Origin: Sva-07 sp963747375
GTDB lineage: Bacteria; Actinomycetota; Acidimicrobiia; Acidimicrobiales; Ilumatobacteraceae
Direction of reading: 5' to 3'
DNA: 64,000 nucleotides
Assembly (NCBI GenBank): GCA_963747375.1
Contig: CAVVFL010000007.1
Location: forward strand, 124,001-188,000
Shown: one piece after another, positions 62,409-64,000 of the stretch
Layout: every line of letters begins with the position of its first letter
How positions within the stretch are numbered: position 1 is the stretch's first letter
Notes under the pieces: model-generated
Told to the model about the DNA's origin: nothing
The model's database searches: none
Seen by the model: the letters and a program-made list of their open reading frames with translations, nothing else
Position numbers and translations under genes: made by a program

Positions 62409-63818
62409 GTGGGCAAGACACTGCCGGAGAAGGTGTGGGAGCGCCACCTGGTGCACTCCGCGCCGGACGAACCCGACCTGCTGTACATCGACCTGCACCT
62501 CGTCCACGAGGTCACCAGCCCGCAGGCGTTCGATGGCCTTCGGCTGACCGGCCGCACAGTTCGTCGACCCGAGCTGACGATCGCCACGGAGGACCACAAC
62601 GTCCCGACCGAGAACATCGACCAGCCGATCGCCGATCCGGTGTCGGCCAAGCAGATCGACACGCTGCGGGCGAACACCGCCGAGTTCGGGATCACCAACT
62701 TCCCGATGGGCGATCCGAACCAGGGCATCGTGCACGTGATCGGCCCCGAACAGGGCCGCACGCTCCCTGGCATGACGATCGTCTGCGGTGACTCCCACAC
62801 CGCCACCCACGGCGCCTTCGGTGCGCTGGCGTTCGGCATCGGCACCAGCGAGGTCGAACACGTCCTCGCAACCCAGACCCTTCCCCAGCAGCGCCCGAAG
62901 TGGATGTCGGTCACCGTCGAGGGCGACCTGCAATCCGGGGTGACCGCCAAGGACGTGATCCTCGCGATCCTCGGCGAGATCGGAACCGGTGGCGGTATCG
63001 GCCACGTCATCGAGTACCGAGGATCGGCGATTCGGGCACTGTCGATGGAGGGCCGCATGACGGTCTGCAACATGTCGATCGAAGCCGGCGCGAAGGCCGG
63101 CATGATCGCCCCCGACGAGACCACCTTCGAGTACCTGAAGGGACGCGCCAACGCTCCGAGCGGCGCTGACTGGGACGCCGCCGTCGCCGACTGGTCGACG
63201 CTGCACTCCGACGACGACGCCGTGTGGGACAAAGAGGTCGTGCTCGACGCCGATGCGATCCGCCCCCACGTCACCTGGGGCACCAATCCGGGACAGGTGG
63301 CCCCGATCGACTCGGTCGTGCCCTCGCCCGACGACTACGACAACCCGACCACGAAGGAGACGGTGGCTCGGGCCCTGGAGTACATGGGACTCGAACCCGG
63401 GACGCCGATGCGTGACGTCGCCGTCGACACCGTGTTCATCGGGTCGTGCACCAACAGCCGCATCGAAGACCTCCGCGCCGCCGCCGCGGTGATGGAGGGC
63501 CGAACGGTCACGGTGAAGCGGGTCATGGTGGTGCCCGGGAGCCATGCCGTCAAGGCCCAGGCGATCGCCGAGGGGCTCGATCAGGTGTTCATCGCCGCCG
63601 GAGCCGACTGGCGGGAGCCGGGCTGCTCGATGTGCCTGGCCATGAACCCCGACAAGCTCGCCCCGGGCGAACGGGCCGCGAGCACGAGCAACCGGAACTT
63701 CGAGGGTCGTCAGGGTCGCGGCGGACGGACCCACCTCGTCTCGCCCGAAGTCGCCGCCGCCACGGCGGTCAAGGGAACGTTCTGTACGCCTGCCGACCTG
63801 GAAGGAGCATCGTCATGA
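62409..63818 (+). CDS. leuC: 3-isopropylmalate dehydratase large subunit
   Basis: A 469-residue aconitase-family protein starting at GTG after a GAGGAG ribosome-binding site. It has LPEKVWERHLVHSAPDEPDL, the substrate region VCGDSHTATHGAFGALAFGI, and the three 4Fe-4S cysteines in FIGSCTNSRIEDL and GCSMCLAMNPDKL. With LeuD it isomerises 2-isopropylmalate to 3-isopropylmalate in leucine synthesis. Its stop overlaps the leuD ATG (ATGA), so the subunits are translationally coupled. Probably controlled by the divergent IclR protein. Confidence 0.96.
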   Translation: MGKTLPEKVWERHLVHSAPDEPDLLYIDLHLVHEVTSPQAFDGLRLTGRTVRRPELTIATEDHNVPTENIDQPIADPVSAKQIDTLRANTAEFGITNFPMGDPNQGIVHVIGPEQGRTLPGMTIVCGDSHTATHGAFGALAFGIGTSEVEHVLATQTLPQQRPKWMSVTVEGDLQSGVTAKDVILAILGEIGTGGGIGHVIEYRGSAIRALSMEGRMTVCNMSIEAGAKAGMIAPDETTFEYLKGRANAPSGADWDAAVADWSTLHSDDDAVWDKEVVLDADAIRPHVTWGTNPGQVAPIDSVVPSPDDYDNPTTKETVARALEYMGLEPGTPMRDVAVDTVFIGSCTNSRIEDLRAAAAVMEGRTVTVKRVMVVPGSHAVKAQAIAEGLDQVFIAAGADWREPGCSMCLAMNPDKLAPGERAASTSNRNFEGRQGRGGRTHLVSPEVAAATAVKGTFCTPADLEGASS

Positions 63819-64000
63819 AGGCCGTCCACGTCATCACGGGCACCGGTGTGCCGCTCAAGCGTTCCGATGTCGACACCGACCAGATCATCCCCGCCGACTG
63901 GTTGAAGCGTGTCGAGCGCACCGGCTTCGAGAAGGGTCTGTTCTCCACCTGGCGCGACGATCGCGACTTCGTCCTCAACGACGAGCGCTACGCCCAGGCG
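63815..64000 (+). CDS. leuD: 3-isopropylmalate dehydratase small subunit, N-terminal part (runs off window)
   Basis: The first 62 residues are seen: MKAVHVITGTGVPLKRSDVD, then TDQIIPADWLKRVERTGFEK. The block DVDTDQIIPADWLKR is the LeuD signature. The remaining two-thirds lie beyond the window. It is coupled to leuC by an ATGA overlap and forms the swivel domain of the heterodimer. Confidence 0.93.
   Translation, partial: MKAVHVITGTGVPLKRSDVDTDQIIPADWLKRVERTGFEKGLFSTWRDDRDFVLNDERYAQA

Noticed and set aside
1..64000. CRISPR array, tRNA or rRNA genes, integrase or IS transposase
   Set aside because: None was found on reading both strands; the only repeats are the dispersed palindromes and the protein-level Ig-repeat arrays.

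Overview
The window is GC-rich chromosomal DNA with short intergenic gaps, GTG starts, GTGA/ATGA gene overlaps, several F420/LLM-type oxidoreductases and many genes preceded by a TANNNT box only 6-9 bases from the start codon (leaderless style). This points to an actinobacterium; the gene mix and the surface-protein style suggest an Acidimicrobiia/Ilumatobacter-like lineage, but that placement is inference.

Layout. 1-11 kb: tail of a glutamine synthetase-family gene, two LLM oxidoreductases, a GH13 glucosidase, a GH92 mannosidase joined to a GT4-like glycosyltransferase, a nitroreductase, an alkyl-sulfatase-type metallo-hydrolase and a septum-formation-type lipoprotein. 11-39 kb: a complete-looking extracellular-type contractile injection system (eCIS). 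On the plus strand lie a Pvc16-type protein and three tandem, translationally coupled, single-pass membrane proteins carrying long arrays of carboxypeptidase-regulatory-like (Ig-fold) repeats, the last about 2,400 residues. Convergent to them on the minus strand run sheath, two tubes, an assembly protein, a small protein, a third tube, a DUF4157 'eCIS core' protein, LysM protein, VgrG-like spike, gp25, baseplate J, tail protein I and a zinc-ribbon membrane protein. A PAAR-like tip gene and the AAA+ ATPase diverge from a shared short promoter region beside the sheath.

39-48 kb: aldehyde dehydrogenase, a copper module (CopZ, CopA, CueR-like MerR with a recognisable operator), galT, a PPK2 kinase, a secreted protein, an AlkA-like glycosylase. 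48-64 kb: branched-chain amino acid genes (cimA, ilvE, leuB, iclR-leuCD), greA, hydrolase, UbiB-like kinase, FKBP lipoprotein, and the NAD operon nadA-nadB-nadC. The cimA leader encodes a 13-residue peptide with four isoleucine codons followed by two hairpins, an apparent isoleucine attenuator. Upstream of it, about 660 bases without a credible protein have a promoter, UUCG-capped hairpins and a U-tract terminator, and look like an undescribed structured RNA.

Five copies of a 53-57 base palindrome with GAAATTC/GAATTTC arms are scattered between genes. Around twenty genes-in-pieces (including leuB and ilvE) are best explained by single-base indels in the assembly rather than by real gene decay; those genes are annotated across their full span with the approximate shift points given.
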